From Yersinia mollaretii ATCC 43969 (GTDB taxonomy: Bacteria; Pseudomonadota; Gammaproteobacteria; Enterobacterales; Enterobacteriaceae): a DNA stretch of 64,000 nt. The position numbers were made by a program, and so were the translations under genes. Each line of letters opens with the position of its first letter. Positions within the stretch are counted from its first letter, which is position 1. Location of the stretch: assembly GCF_013282725.1 (NCBI RefSeq), contig NZ_CP054043.1:3844001-3908000 (forward strand), read 5' to 3'. The notes beneath the pieces are model-generated. The model was not told the origin of the DNA. It worked only from the letters and a program-made list of their open reading frames with translations, and did no database searches. Below are positions 19,760-27,829 of the stretch, piece by piece.

Positions 19760-20578
19760 TCAGCCTCGGGCATAAGCCGCCGCTTTTTCAAACAAAGCCT
19801 GATCGGGGCGAATGCCGGTATATAGCACAAATTGCTCGACCGCCTGAATAGCAAACACTTCAGCCCCGGTAATCACTGTTTTCTCTTGCGTTTGGGCATA
19901 ATGAATCAGCGGTGTGATGGCGGGCAGTGCCACCACATCAAAAATGATCTCCGCGTGATTGACCTCATTTTCAGTGAAAGCCATGATCTCCGCCTCTTTA
20001 CCCCCCGCCATGCCCACTGGCGTCGCATTGATCAATATATCAGCCTGAACACCTTGCATATCAGGGCGATAGGGGTAGCCAGATTGCTCAGCTAATTGCT
20101 TGCCAGTATTTTCATTTGTCGCAATGATAAAACCCTGCTTAAAACCGGCATTTTTGAGCGCAAAAGCTACCGCCTTCGCCATACCACCACTGCCACGCAG
20201 AGCAAAAACCTTATCGGCTGGCACCTGATGGCTCTGTAGCAATTTCGCGATGGCGATATAGTCAGTGTTGTACGCCTTCAAATAACCCTCCGTGTTAACT
20301 AATGTATTGACCGAATTAATCGCTACGGCTGAGGGGTCCATCTCATCCACCATCGGGATGACCGCCTCTTTAAACGGCATCGAAATAGCGCAACCACGGA
20401 ATCCCAGCGCTCGTACTCCGCCAATAGCCGCCGCCAAGTCCTTGGTAGTAAAGGCCTTATAGAGGTAATCGAGATCGAGTGCATCATACAAAAAGTTATG
20501 AAAACGGGTGCCAAAATTGCTCGGTCTGGCGGCCAGAGAAATGCAGACTTGGGTATCTTTGTTTAAGTATCGAGTCAT
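19760..20578 (-). CDS. Shikimate dehydrogenase-like NADP(H) oxidoreductase (SDH-L type)
   Basis: A 272-residue member of the shikimate 5-dehydrogenase superfamily, resembling the SDH-L class (Haemophilus HI0607 type) rather than housekeeping AroE. It begins LNKDTQVCISLAARPSNFGTRFHN where AroE has a short GxPIxHSxSP motif. The catalytic Lys is in MPFKEAVIP and the nucleotide loop is ALRGSGGMAKAVAFAL, not the AroE GAGGAS form. The physiological substrate of this class is unclear. It is divergent from the SgrR-like regulator 146 bases away, so local regulation is possible. Confidence 0.85.
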   Translation of the reverse strand: MTRYLNKDTQVCISLAARPSNFGTRFHNFLYDALDLDYLYKAFTTKDLAAAIGGVRALGFRGCAISMPFKEAVIPMVDEMDPSAVAINSVNTLVNTEGYLKAYNTDYIAIAKLLQSHQVPADKVFALRGSGGMAKAVAFALKNAGFKQGFIIATNENTGKQLAEQSGYPYRPDMQGVQADILINATPVGMAGGKEAEIMAFTENEVNHAEIIFDVVALPAITPLIHYAQTQEKTVITGAEVFAIQAVEQFVLYTGIRPDQALFEKAAAYARG

Positions 20579-20724
20579 CTTCTTGCCTCAATGATTTTCG
20601 TCAATAAAAGTGTGCACCCTGTTCGTCCGAACTGTGGGCGATAAAGGCTTGCTGTACTAAAAATTATCGGCTAAAAAGATGATATTAAAAACTGCTGACT
20701 TTAGATCAATTAGGTTCCCCTTTT

Positions 20725-22506
20725 ATGACCAGCCGACGCCTTGAGCAACAATATTTGCGATTACTGAATGCGGTCGGCGTGCAATCTGTGGCGATCACAC
20801 TGCAAGAGCTAGCGGATAAACTCAACTGCACCAAGCGCCACATGCGGACACTGCTGGTTCAGATGCAGCAGGCGGGCTGGTTAACATGGCAAGCAGAGGC
20901 GGGCCGTGGTCGCCGTTCACATTTACAACTATTGCGGAACACACATCAGTTATTGATTGAAAAAGCGGAACAGTTACTCGACTCAGGCGGTTTCAATGAA
21001 GCCATTGTGCTGCTGGGTGAAGATAAGCAGCTCATTACGCCATTATTGCGATCCAAATTGGGGTATCGGATACGCGATGACTATCAAGCACTGCGCATCC
21101 CCTACTACCGCACCATGCCAAATCTCTACCCCGGCACCCCATTACGTCGCTCCGAGTTACATTTAGTCCGGCAACTTTTTAATGGGCTAACGCGAATAAA
21201 TGAGGAGAGTGGCGACGTCGCGACTGATTTAGCCCATCAATGGCGAATGCTGGATCCATTGCATTGGCGCTTCTATTTACGCCCTGGCGTGCAGTTCCAT
21301 GATGGTCGCGAGCTTTCCAGCCGTGATGTGGTCAGCTCATTAACTCGCTGCGCCCGCTTACCGCTGTTTTCACATATTCAACAAATTAAAGCGCATGGAC
21401 CATTGAGTGTGGTTATCGAATTGACCCAGCCGGACCCGCATCTTCCTTTGCTGCTAGCTCACCATTCGGCACTGATTTTGCCGCAAGACCATGCTGAACA
21501 GCCGAATTTTGCCTCTCACCCCATTGGCACTGGTCCCTATCGGGTGGCCGAAAATGATGACTGGCATTTGCTGATGAAATCTTTTGATCACTATTTTGGC
21601 TTCCGTGGCCTGCTGGACGAAATTGAGGTGCTGATTTTTCCTGATCTGGCGCGCACCCAAGATCGCCCGCCAGTGCTTGCCGAGCAACTGAATAGGGCCG
21701 ATCGTCAGAGCGCGACTTGGCTCAGCTCAAGTATCAGCGACATCGATTATGTCTCCGGCTTCGCGGCCAGCCTGACCGGTAAACCCTCGGACTCCACGCA
21801 GGAGATGTTCCTCGAACGTGGCGGCTATTTTTTACTCTGCGATAGCCGTTCGCCGCACTGGCACAGTATTGAGCAACGGCGCTGGCTGCGGGAAACACTC
21901 AATCCTTATCATTTAATCCAAAGATTAATCGCCCCGATTCGCCCTTTTTGGGTCCCAGCCAGCAGTGTATTGCCGACATGGTTTCACGGGATTGATTCAG
22001 GGGAGGCATATTCGCCCTTCTCTACAGTGACAGTCCCTGCGGATTGGCCGACATTAACCTTGGCTTATCATACCCAACATCCAGAATATTCGATGCTGAT
22101 CGCAGAGATGGCGCATATTCTGGCGGCACAACGTATTCGACTGGTGGCATTGGAGCTGGATTACACCACGTGGGCCAAGGGTGAAGCCGATGCGGACCTG
22201 TGGCTCGGGACGGTTAACTTTGCCGTGCCGGAAGAGTGGAATGTCGGCGCATGGTTGTTCGGCACCCCACTGTTGCGGCAATCCATTACTGGTGGTGATG
22301 AAGCACATTTGCAGGCACAACAGAATGAATGGCGTAATCAAAGACTCACTGGCGAGCAATTCGTCCGAGAGATTACCGACAAGGGCTGGTTACAGCCGCT
22401 ATTTCACCACTGGATGCGCTTGAAAGCCCCCGAGCAGGCGCAGGGGGCGCACTTGAATAATCTGGGCTGGTTTGATTTCCAAACAACTTGGCTAGAACCG
22501 GAATAA
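20725..22506 (+). CDS. SgrR-family transcriptional regulator with solute-binding domain
   Basis: A 593-residue protein with an N-terminal winged helix-turn-helix (SgrR_N type, about 1-115, CTKRHMRTLLVQMQQAGWLTW). It is fused to a periplasmic oligopeptide-binding-like domain (SBP_bac_5, about 150-590, starting RIPYYRTMPNLYPGTPLRRSE). In E. coli SgrR senses sugar-phosphate stress and activates the small RNA SgrS. No sgrS-like RNA, setA or thiB is adjacent here, so this is better seen as a paralogue whose ligand and targets are unknown. It lies immediately upstream of the RiPP locus on the same strand. Confidence 0.85.
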   Translation: MTSRRLEQQYLRLLNAVGVQSVAITLQELADKLNCTKRHMRTLLVQMQQAGWLTWQAEAGRGRRSHLQLLRNTHQLLIEKAEQLLDSGGFNEAIVLLGEDKQLITPLLRSKLGYRIRDDYQALRIPYYRTMPNLYPGTPLRRSELHLVRQLFNGLTRINEESGDVATDLAHQWRMLDPLHWRFYLRPGVQFHDGRELSSRDVVSSLTRCARLPLFSHIQQIKAHGPLSVVIELTQPDPHLPLLLAHHSALILPQDHAEQPNFASHPIGTGPYRVAENDDWHLLMKSFDHYFGFRGLLDEIEVLIFPDLARTQDRPPVLAEQLNRADRQSATWLSSSISDIDYVSGFAASLTGKPSDSTQEMFLERGGYFLLCDSRSPHWHSIEQRRWLRETLNPYHLIQRLIAPIRPFWVPASSVLPTWFHGIDSGEAYSPFSTVTVPADWPTLTLAYHTQHPEYSMLIAEMAHILAAQRIRLVALELDYTTWAKGEADADLWLGTVNFAVPEEWNVGAWLFGTPLLRQSITGGDEAHLQAQQNEWRNQRLTGEQFVREITDKGWLQPLFHHWMRLKAPEQAQGAHLNNLGWFDFQTTWLEPE

Positions 22507-22521
22507 TGGACATTTATTATC

Positions 22522-22541
22522 AAGGCAATATGCCTTTTATT
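22522..22541 (+). terminator. Probable terminator after the SgrR-like gene
   Basis: AAGGCA-ATA-TGCCTT forms a 6-bp hairpin with a 3-base loop followed by TTATTATAT. It is short but lies 15 bases after the stop codon. Confidence 0.5.
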
Positions 22542-22713
22542 ATATCGATAACGATAAAGTTTATTATATTAAATAAGAAAATTACTTACATGAGCATTTA
22601 ATTTATTTCCCCACATATAAAACCCCACCCATAAAAATTAAATATTAAATTCCAGAATTTAACTTAATTAATATTAAATCGCGCTAAACAGTGGCAAAGT
22701 AAGTTCTTAGCAT

Positions 22714-22741
22714 TTGACATAGCCTTATACTCAGTGATATT
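22714..22741 (+). promoter_or_regulatory. Predicted sigma-70 promoter of the RiPP locus
   Basis: A perfect -35 TTGACA (22714-22719) is followed after 16 bases by GATATT (22736-22741), a 4/6 match to the -10 consensus. The transcript would start near 22748 and carry a leader of about 165 bases before the precursor gene. No experimental support is available. Confidence 0.5.
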
Positions 22742-22913
22742 TCTAATCCAAGGAGAGCAGGATAGTGCTTAATGACTTTCAATCACAACATTAAGTTATT
22801 ACGATTAATTTACTTCCGTCATTCAAAGTCAAGACAAGCACAATAACACTCTCCTTAACGGACTAATCTAGGGAGAAATCTCTTGATATCGATAATCAAT
22901 GGAGGGATATATT

Positions 22914-23075
22914 ATGTCTCGTTTAAAAAAAGAGATCACGGCAACGAAAACAGTAATCAATGTTAACGAAGTTAAAAAGAGTCAACCTCAGCGCTTAGCA
23001 GAAGAGACACTTGAGCAGATAGCCGGTGGTGCAGGCTGGATAAATGCTTTCGCAAATTGGACTAAGTCGTTTTAA
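22914..23075 (+). CDS. xyeA: XYE-type RiPP precursor peptide (double-glycine leader, cyclophane-type core)
   Basis: A 53-residue peptide found by reading the gap before the radical SAM gene. The ATG has GGAGG 8 bases upstream. The leader is polar, with the segment LAEETLEQIAGG (28-39) ending in Gly38-Gly39, the usual cleavage site of C39 peptidases. The core is then AGWINAFANWTKSF, 14 residues. It holds three Aromatic-X-X units: W42-I-N44, F46-A-N48 and W49-T-K51. In characterised XYE systems the maturase joins the aromatic ring to the beta carbon of the third residue, so three cyclophanes can be predicted here. The product is probably an exported bioactive peptide; bioactivity is inference. 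Confidence 0.9.
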   Translation: MSRLKKEITATKTVINVNEVKKSQPQRLAEETLEQIAGGAGWINAFANWTKSF

Positions 23076-23084
23076 TGATGTAAC

Positions 23085-23112
23085 GGGGGTCATCAGGCCA
23101 ATGGTGGCCCCT
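23085..23112 (+). promoter_or_regulatory. Intercistronic hairpin between precursor and maturase
   Basis: GGGGGTCATC (23085-23094) can pair with GGTGGCCCCT (23103-23112) over 10 positions, counting three G-U pairs, with an 8-base loop. It lies 9 bases after the precursor stop and lacks a U-tract. It may protect the 3' end of precursor mRNA or attenuate read-through, giving more precursor than enzyme. Confidence 0.5.
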
Positions 23113-23173
23113 AATTTAAACTCCCAACATCGCCCAAAGAATATAAAGCTATCGCTAAAAGGAGTGCAGATTC

Positions 23174-24358
23174 ATGGTTGAACTATTAATTGACAAGAGG
23201 ATTAGGCATCTTGAAATAATATTAAAAATAAGTGAGCGTTGCAATATCAACTGTGACTATTGCTACGTATTCAATAAAGGCAATTCGGCAGCCAATGACA
23301 GTCCGGCTAGAATATCGGATAAAAACATTCGCCATTTCGTCAATTTTTTAGAACGCGCCAGCCAAGAATATCAAATTGGCACACTACAAATTGATCTTCA
23401 TGGCGGGGAGCCGCTGCTAATGAAGAAAGAAAACTTCGCCAATATGTGTATTCAATTCATGTCAGGGCACTACTGTGGTTCGAATATTAGGCTCGCATTG
23501 CAAACGAACGGCACACTTATTGACGAAGAGTGGATAGCGTTATTCGAAAAATACTCTGTGAATGTGAGTGTCTCTATTGATGGCCCCAAACATATTAATG
23601 ATCGCCACCGGCTAGACACCAAAGGGCGCAGTACCTACGAAGGCACAGTACGGGGTCTACGTATGCTGCAACAAGCCTATCAACAAGGTCGCCTTCCCTC
23701 CGCTCCCGGCATTTTGTGTGTCGCCAATGCGAAGGTAAATGGCGCTGAAATCTATCGGCATTTTGTTGATGATTTAGGGGTTTACAGTTTTGATTTTCTG
23801 ATACCCGACGACTGTTACAAAGATGCTGACGTTGATGCCCTTGGTTTGGGCCGCTTCCTCAACGAAGCACTGGATGAGTGGGTGAAAGATGATAATCCCA
23901 AGATTTTTGTCCGCCTATTTCAAACGCACATTGCCACACTTCTCGGGCAGAAAAACTCAGGAATTTTGGGTCACAACCCCAGTGTCACGGGGGTCTATGC
24001 CCTGACAGTCAGTTCTGATGGTTTTGTACGCGTCGATGATACCTTGCGGTCAACATCAGACTCTATGTTTAATCCCATTGGTCATACCTCTGAGGTGAGC
24101 TTGTCAGAGGTATTCGATAGCCCACAGTTTCGGGAATACACTTCAGTCGGGCAATCCTTGCCCACAGAATGCACAGGCTGTATTTGGGAGAATATCTGTG
24201 CCGGGGGGCGCATAGTCAATCGTTTCTCCCCCGAAGATCACTTCGACCGCAAATCTGCATATTGTTACTCCATGAGAAGTTTTCTTAGCCGTGCATCTGC
24301 TCACCTGATCAATATGGGCATCAAGGAAGAGCGCATTATGGCGGCCATTAGCCAGTAA
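23174..24358 (+). CDS. xyeB: Radical SAM/SPASM peptide maturase, XYE type (cyclophane-forming)
   Basis: A 394-residue radical SAM enzyme. The 4Fe-4S/SAM motif CNINCDYC has Cys23, Cys27 and Cys30, followed by YVF. The GGEP motif of the SAM site is at 77-80. A C-terminal SPASM region has Cys333, Cys336, Cys342 and Cys364 for an auxiliary cluster. The family installs C-C crosslinks between an aromatic residue and the residue two positions on. Start ATG has AAGGAG upstream. It follows the precursor by 98 bases and precedes an export pair, so the substrate is almost certainly the 53-residue peptide. Confidence 0.9.
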   Translation: MVELLIDKRIRHLEIILKISERCNINCDYCYVFNKGNSAANDSPARISDKNIRHFVNFLERASQEYQIGTLQIDLHGGEPLLMKKENFANMCIQFMSGHYCGSNIRLALQTNGTLIDEEWIALFEKYSVNVSVSIDGPKHINDRHRLDTKGRSTYEGTVRGLRMLQQAYQQGRLPSAPGILCVANAKVNGAEIYRHFVDDLGVYSFDFLIPDDCYKDADVDALGLGRFLNEALDEWVKDDNPKIFVRLFQTHIATLLGQKNSGILGHNPSVTGVYALTVSSDGFVRVDDTLRSTSDSMFNPIGHTSEVSLSEVFDSPQFREYTSVGQSLPTECTGCIWENICAGGRIVNRFSPEDHFDRKSAYCYSMRSFLSRASAHLINMGIKEERIMAAISQ

Positions 24359-24392
24359 TTTTTGGGTTACAGGATGAGGGAGCGTTTTTAAA

Positions 24393-25685
24393 TTGGTTAA
24401 TATACATCCTATTTTCAGGCAAGAAGCGATTGAGCATCGATCCCAATATTGGTTGGGCAGCCCGCAAGTGATTACGCCAGTGGGTGCCTCTCTATGGGCC
24501 ATAATGGCACTGGCACTGATTGTCAGTCTGCTCGCCTTTATGGTGATAGGGACTTACACCCAGAGAGTCCGCCTAACGGGCACGGTGGTTCAGCAACCTG
24601 CGGTCGCGCGGATTACTGCCCCCCATACTGGCGTTATTGTCAGCAGCTTTGCGGAGGAAGGAAAAGCGGTGCGGGCTGGTGAGGTGATTTTTATCCTGAA
24701 CAGGGAGACGCAAACGAAGTATGGCGCGACCAGCCATGAAATGACTACTGCGCTAAAAGCACAGAAAACCGCCATTGAGCGGGAGATCACCCTAACCTCT
24801 GAGGCCGCTGAAACTGAGCGAAACTTTCTGCTTCAACGCCTGAAAAATAAGAGTGCCGAACAGCAAAAGATGGATGACTTGATCGCCAAATCACGTCAGC
24901 AAACCGCATGGCTGCTGGAAAAAGCAGAGCATTTCAAAACGTTAGTTCGCCAAGGGATTGCCCTTGAGACCGAGTATATGGCACGCCACTCTGAGTATTA
25001 TCACGCCGCAGTTCAATTTGAAACCCACCAGCGGGAAAAGGTCAAGTTACAAGGCGAAACCCTCGACATCAAGGCAAGAGTCGCGGTTATTCACAATGAG
25101 GTTGAAACCTCACGGGAGAGACTACGTCGACAAGCGGCCAAATTTGACCAAGACCTCGTCTCGACGGAAGAGCAGCGGGAGCTTTATATTACCGCGCCAA
25201 TTGATGGCGTATTAACCGGCATTATGGGGCTAACGGGCAACAATATTCGTGCAGCCCAAGAGTTAGCCAGTGTGGTTCCCACATCAGGGCGGGCCGAGGT
25301 AGAAATTTTTGCTGCCGCCGAATCCATTGGCGAGTTGCGGGAGGGTCAGGCGGTAAGATTGCGTTTCGACGCCTACCCGTACCAATGGTTTGGGCAATAC
25401 GACGGCACTGTTACCTCAATTTCCACTACGGCTATTTCCAGTGACTCCGACGAAAGGGGCTTAGCCACAGAACGGGCTGATCAACCGCCATTAAGGTATT
25501 TCCAAATACGCATCAGTCCCCAGAATAATACCGTACTGTTGGCCGGGAAAACCTACCCCCTGCGCCCCGGCATCGGGGTCGAAACCGATATTTTCATCAG
25601 AAAACGTCCACTCTACGAATGGCTACTTTTGCCCTTGAAACCGGCTCGCAGCACAGCACAAGGTGAAACAGGGGGAGCCGCATGA
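24393..25685 (+). CDS. HlyD/CvaA-type membrane fusion protein for RiPP export
   Basis: Periplasmic adaptor of 430 residues that would link the inner-membrane ABC exporter to an outer-membrane channel such as TolC. It has one N-terminal membrane helix (about 31-53), a barrel-sandwich half-motif (VARITAPHTGVIVSSFAEEGKAVRAGEVIF), a long alpha-hairpin coiled coil (about 100-250) and the second half TAPIDGVLTG. The start is TTG at 24393: the frame has a stop at 24375 and no ATG before the membrane helix, and AGGGAG lies 10 bases upstream. It overlaps the next gene by ATGA. No tolC homologue is in the window. Confidence 0.9.
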   Translation: MVNIHPIFRQEAIEHRSQYWLGSPQVITPVGASLWAIMALALIVSLLAFMVIGTYTQRVRLTGTVVQQPAVARITAPHTGVIVSSFAEEGKAVRAGEVIFILNRETQTKYGATSHEMTTALKAQKTAIEREITLTSEAAETERNFLLQRLKNKSAEQQKMDDLIAKSRQQTAWLLEKAEHFKTLVRQGIALETEYMARHSEYYHAAVQFETHQREKVKLQGETLDIKARVAVIHNEVETSRERLRRQAAKFDQDLVSTEEQRELYITAPIDGVLTGIMGLTGNNIRAAQELASVVPTSGRAEVEIFAAAESIGELREGQAVRLRFDAYPYQWFGQYDGTVTSISTTAISSDSDERGLATERADQPPLRYFQIRISPQNNTVLLAGKTYPLRPGIGVETDIFIRKRPLYEWLLLPLKPARSTAQGETGGAA

Positions 25686-27823
25686 TCGTGATGATGAAAG
25701 GGTATTTTGCCGCCCTGCGGCAACGTCTGCCCGTGGTGATGCAGACCGAAGCGACGGAGTGTGGGCTGGCCTGTATCGCGATGATCGCGGCCTATTATGG
25801 CCTTAACATGGATCTTCAGGCGCTGCGTAAACACTTTCAAGTATCACTGAAAGGCATGACACTGCGTGATCTCATTGTACTGGCTGACCGTCTCTCATTA
25901 GGGTCGCGCCCGGTACGGGCTGACTTGGATGCTGTCCGTCAGCTAAAAACCCCCTGTATTCTGCACTGGTCATTTAACCATTTTGTGGTGCTGAAGCAGT
26001 TTTCCCGTCACGGGGCGATTATCCATGATCCGGCAAAAGGCGAGCGGCGGATCTCTATGGCGGAGCTATCTCAACACTATACCGGCATCGCACTGGAAAT
26101 TTGGCCTAATCCACATTTTCAGCGACGCACTGAAAAACAGGTCATCCGGCTGCTGGACATGTTCAAGAATGTGGCTGGATTGTCGCGAGCAATAGCACAT
26201 GTATTGGCCCTCTCGTTCTGCATTGAACTTCTGACCTTAGCGGTGCCGATGGCCGTGCAATTCACCATTGATATGGCCTTACGATCCGGCGATATCGATC
26301 TGGTTTCACTTATCGTGTGGGGAATGATTGCCCTATTGCTTTTCAGAGCCTTGCTCAGTCTGGTTCGCTCTTGGACAGTGATGTCGATTAAGTACTCATT
26401 GGGGATTCAATGGCACGCCGGGCTTTTTAGCCATTTAATCCGATTGCCGGTGTCATACTTTGAAAAACGCCATGTCGGTGATGTAGCATCACGTTTTAAC
26501 TCACTGTCGGTTGTGCAAGAGGCTTTTACGGCCGAAATGGTGGCATCACTGCTGGACATCGTCGTGGTGATTGGCCTGCTCTTTTTGATGTGGGTCTACA
26601 ATGGCTATCTCGCGGTAGCGGTTATCTCAATATCTTGCCTCTATGCCGCCATAAAATTCTCTCTTTTTCGCGCCTATCGCTCTGCCAATCTAGAAGCCAT
26701 TGCTCACGAGGCGACACAAAATTCGCATTTCCTTGAAACCGTGCGGGGCATCACTTGCATTAAAATTTTTGACCTGTCGGAGCGCCGACGCTCTGATTGG
26801 CTCAATCTGGTTATTGATGAGGCCAATGCAAAAATCTACCTTTTTAAGATAGATCTGGCGACGCAGACGGTGGGCCTGCTGTTAGTCGGGTTATCTTCCG
26901 CACTGGTATTGGGGTTAGGCGCAAAGCTGATTGATGGCGGCACCCTAACCACCGGTATGCTCTTTGCATTCTTGATTTACTCGGACATGTACGTCACTCG
27001 ATCCATTCGCGTGGTTGACTCAATGATCAAACTCCGCCTAATCGATATGCACAGTGAGCGCCTGTCAGAAGTCGCTCTTACCACACCAGAACCTGATGAA
27101 GGTGAGGCCGATCTGGTTACCCCCAACACCCTCGCTGGCAGCATTGAGATAAAAGACCTGAGCTATCGTTATGGTGATGGCGAACCCGCCATCTTTGAAC
27201 AGGTTTTTCTCACCATTAAGGCCGGCGAAAGTCTCGCCATCATCGGGCCATCAGGCTGTGGCAAATCGACACTGCTTAAAACCATGGGGGGGTTAGCTCC
27301 ACAAGAGAGCGGCACTATCTTATTCGATGGTGTGGATATTCGACGATTGGGCCTCGGAATCTACCGCAAACATATCGCCTATGTGTTGCAAGAGGACAGA
27401 CTCTTTGCCGGCTCTTTGCTGGATAACATCAGTTCATTTGATATTTATCCAGACAGCGAATGGGTGTTTGAGTGCGCTCGCCTTGCCTCTATACATTCTG
27501 AGATTGAAGCCATGCCGATGAAGTATGAAACCAGAGTCGGTGATATGGGTAGCGCACTTTCTGGCGGGCAGCGGCAGCGTATCTCTCTGGCCCGCGCCCT
27601 GTATAAACGCCCGCGAATATTATTTCTCGACGAAGCGACCAGTGATCTGGATATCGAGAATGAAGCCCGAATTAATGACTCAATACGCGCCCTGAAAATC
27701 ACCCGAATTTTTGTCGCCCACCGCCCAAGCATGATAGCCATGGCGGACCGAGTATTTGATCTCAGCACCAACACTGAACTGGAAATAGAGAGGGCAAACC
27801 CTTATGTTCCCTTTATTAAATAG
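25682..27823 (+). CDS. Peptidase-containing ABC exporter (C39 PCAT)
   Basis: A 713-residue ABC transporter that cuts double-glycine leaders while exporting the core. The C39 peptidase (1-140) has its triad intact: Cys27 in TECGLAC, His100 in FNHFVVL and Asp116 in IHDP. Six membrane helices follow (about 160-440). The ATPase domain has Walker A GPSGCGKST (about 521), signature LSGGQRQR (about 626) and Walker B ILFLDEATSDLD (about 646). It is translationally coupled to the adaptor gene by the ATGA overlap. The substrate is inferred to be the modified peptide, cut after Gly39. Confidence 0.93.
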   Translation: MIVMMKGYFAALRQRLPVVMQTEATECGLACIAMIAAYYGLNMDLQALRKHFQVSLKGMTLRDLIVLADRLSLGSRPVRADLDAVRQLKTPCILHWSFNHFVVLKQFSRHGAIIHDPAKGERRISMAELSQHYTGIALEIWPNPHFQRRTEKQVIRLLDMFKNVAGLSRAIAHVLALSFCIELLTLAVPMAVQFTIDMALRSGDIDLVSLIVWGMIALLLFRALLSLVRSWTVMSIKYSLGIQWHAGLFSHLIRLPVSYFEKRHVGDVASRFNSLSVVQEAFTAEMVASLLDIVVVIGLLFLMWVYNGYLAVAVISISCLYAAIKFSLFRAYRSANLEAIAHEATQNSHFLETVRGITCIKIFDLSERRRSDWLNLVIDEANAKIYLFKIDLATQTVGLLLVGLSSALVLGLGAKLIDGGTLTTGMLFAFLIYSDMYVTRSIRVVDSMIKLRLIDMHSERLSEVALTTPEPDEGEADLVTPNTLAGSIEIKDLSYRYGDGEPAIFEQVFLTIKAGESLAIIGPSGCGKSTLLKTMGGLAPQESGTILFDGVDIRRLGLGIYRKHIAYVLQEDRLFAGSLLDNISSFDIYPDSEWVFECARLASIHSEIEAMPMKYETRVGDMGSALSGGQRQRISLARALYKRPRILFLDEATSDLDIENEARINDSIRALKITRIFVAHRPSMIAMADRVFDLSTNTELEIERANPYVPFIK

Positions 27824-27829
27824 AAAATC

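Larger units (their letters stand above)
22507..22913. other. AT-rich leader region of the RiPP locus
   Basis: This 407-base, very AT-rich gap holds a small hairpin after the SgrR-like gene, a Fur-like 19-mer at 22547-22565 (14 of 19 matches), a strong -35/-10 pair near 22714-22741 and a short GTG frame with a good ribosome site at 22765. The precursor's own ribosome site GGAGG is at 22901. No longer coding frame is present. Confidence 0.6.

Noticed and set aside
20579-20724. Possible sgrS small RNA divergent from the SgrR-like gene
   Set aside because: The gap is only 146 bases and shows neither the CTGAGTATTGGTG-like pairing segment nor a terminator hairpin with a T-run.
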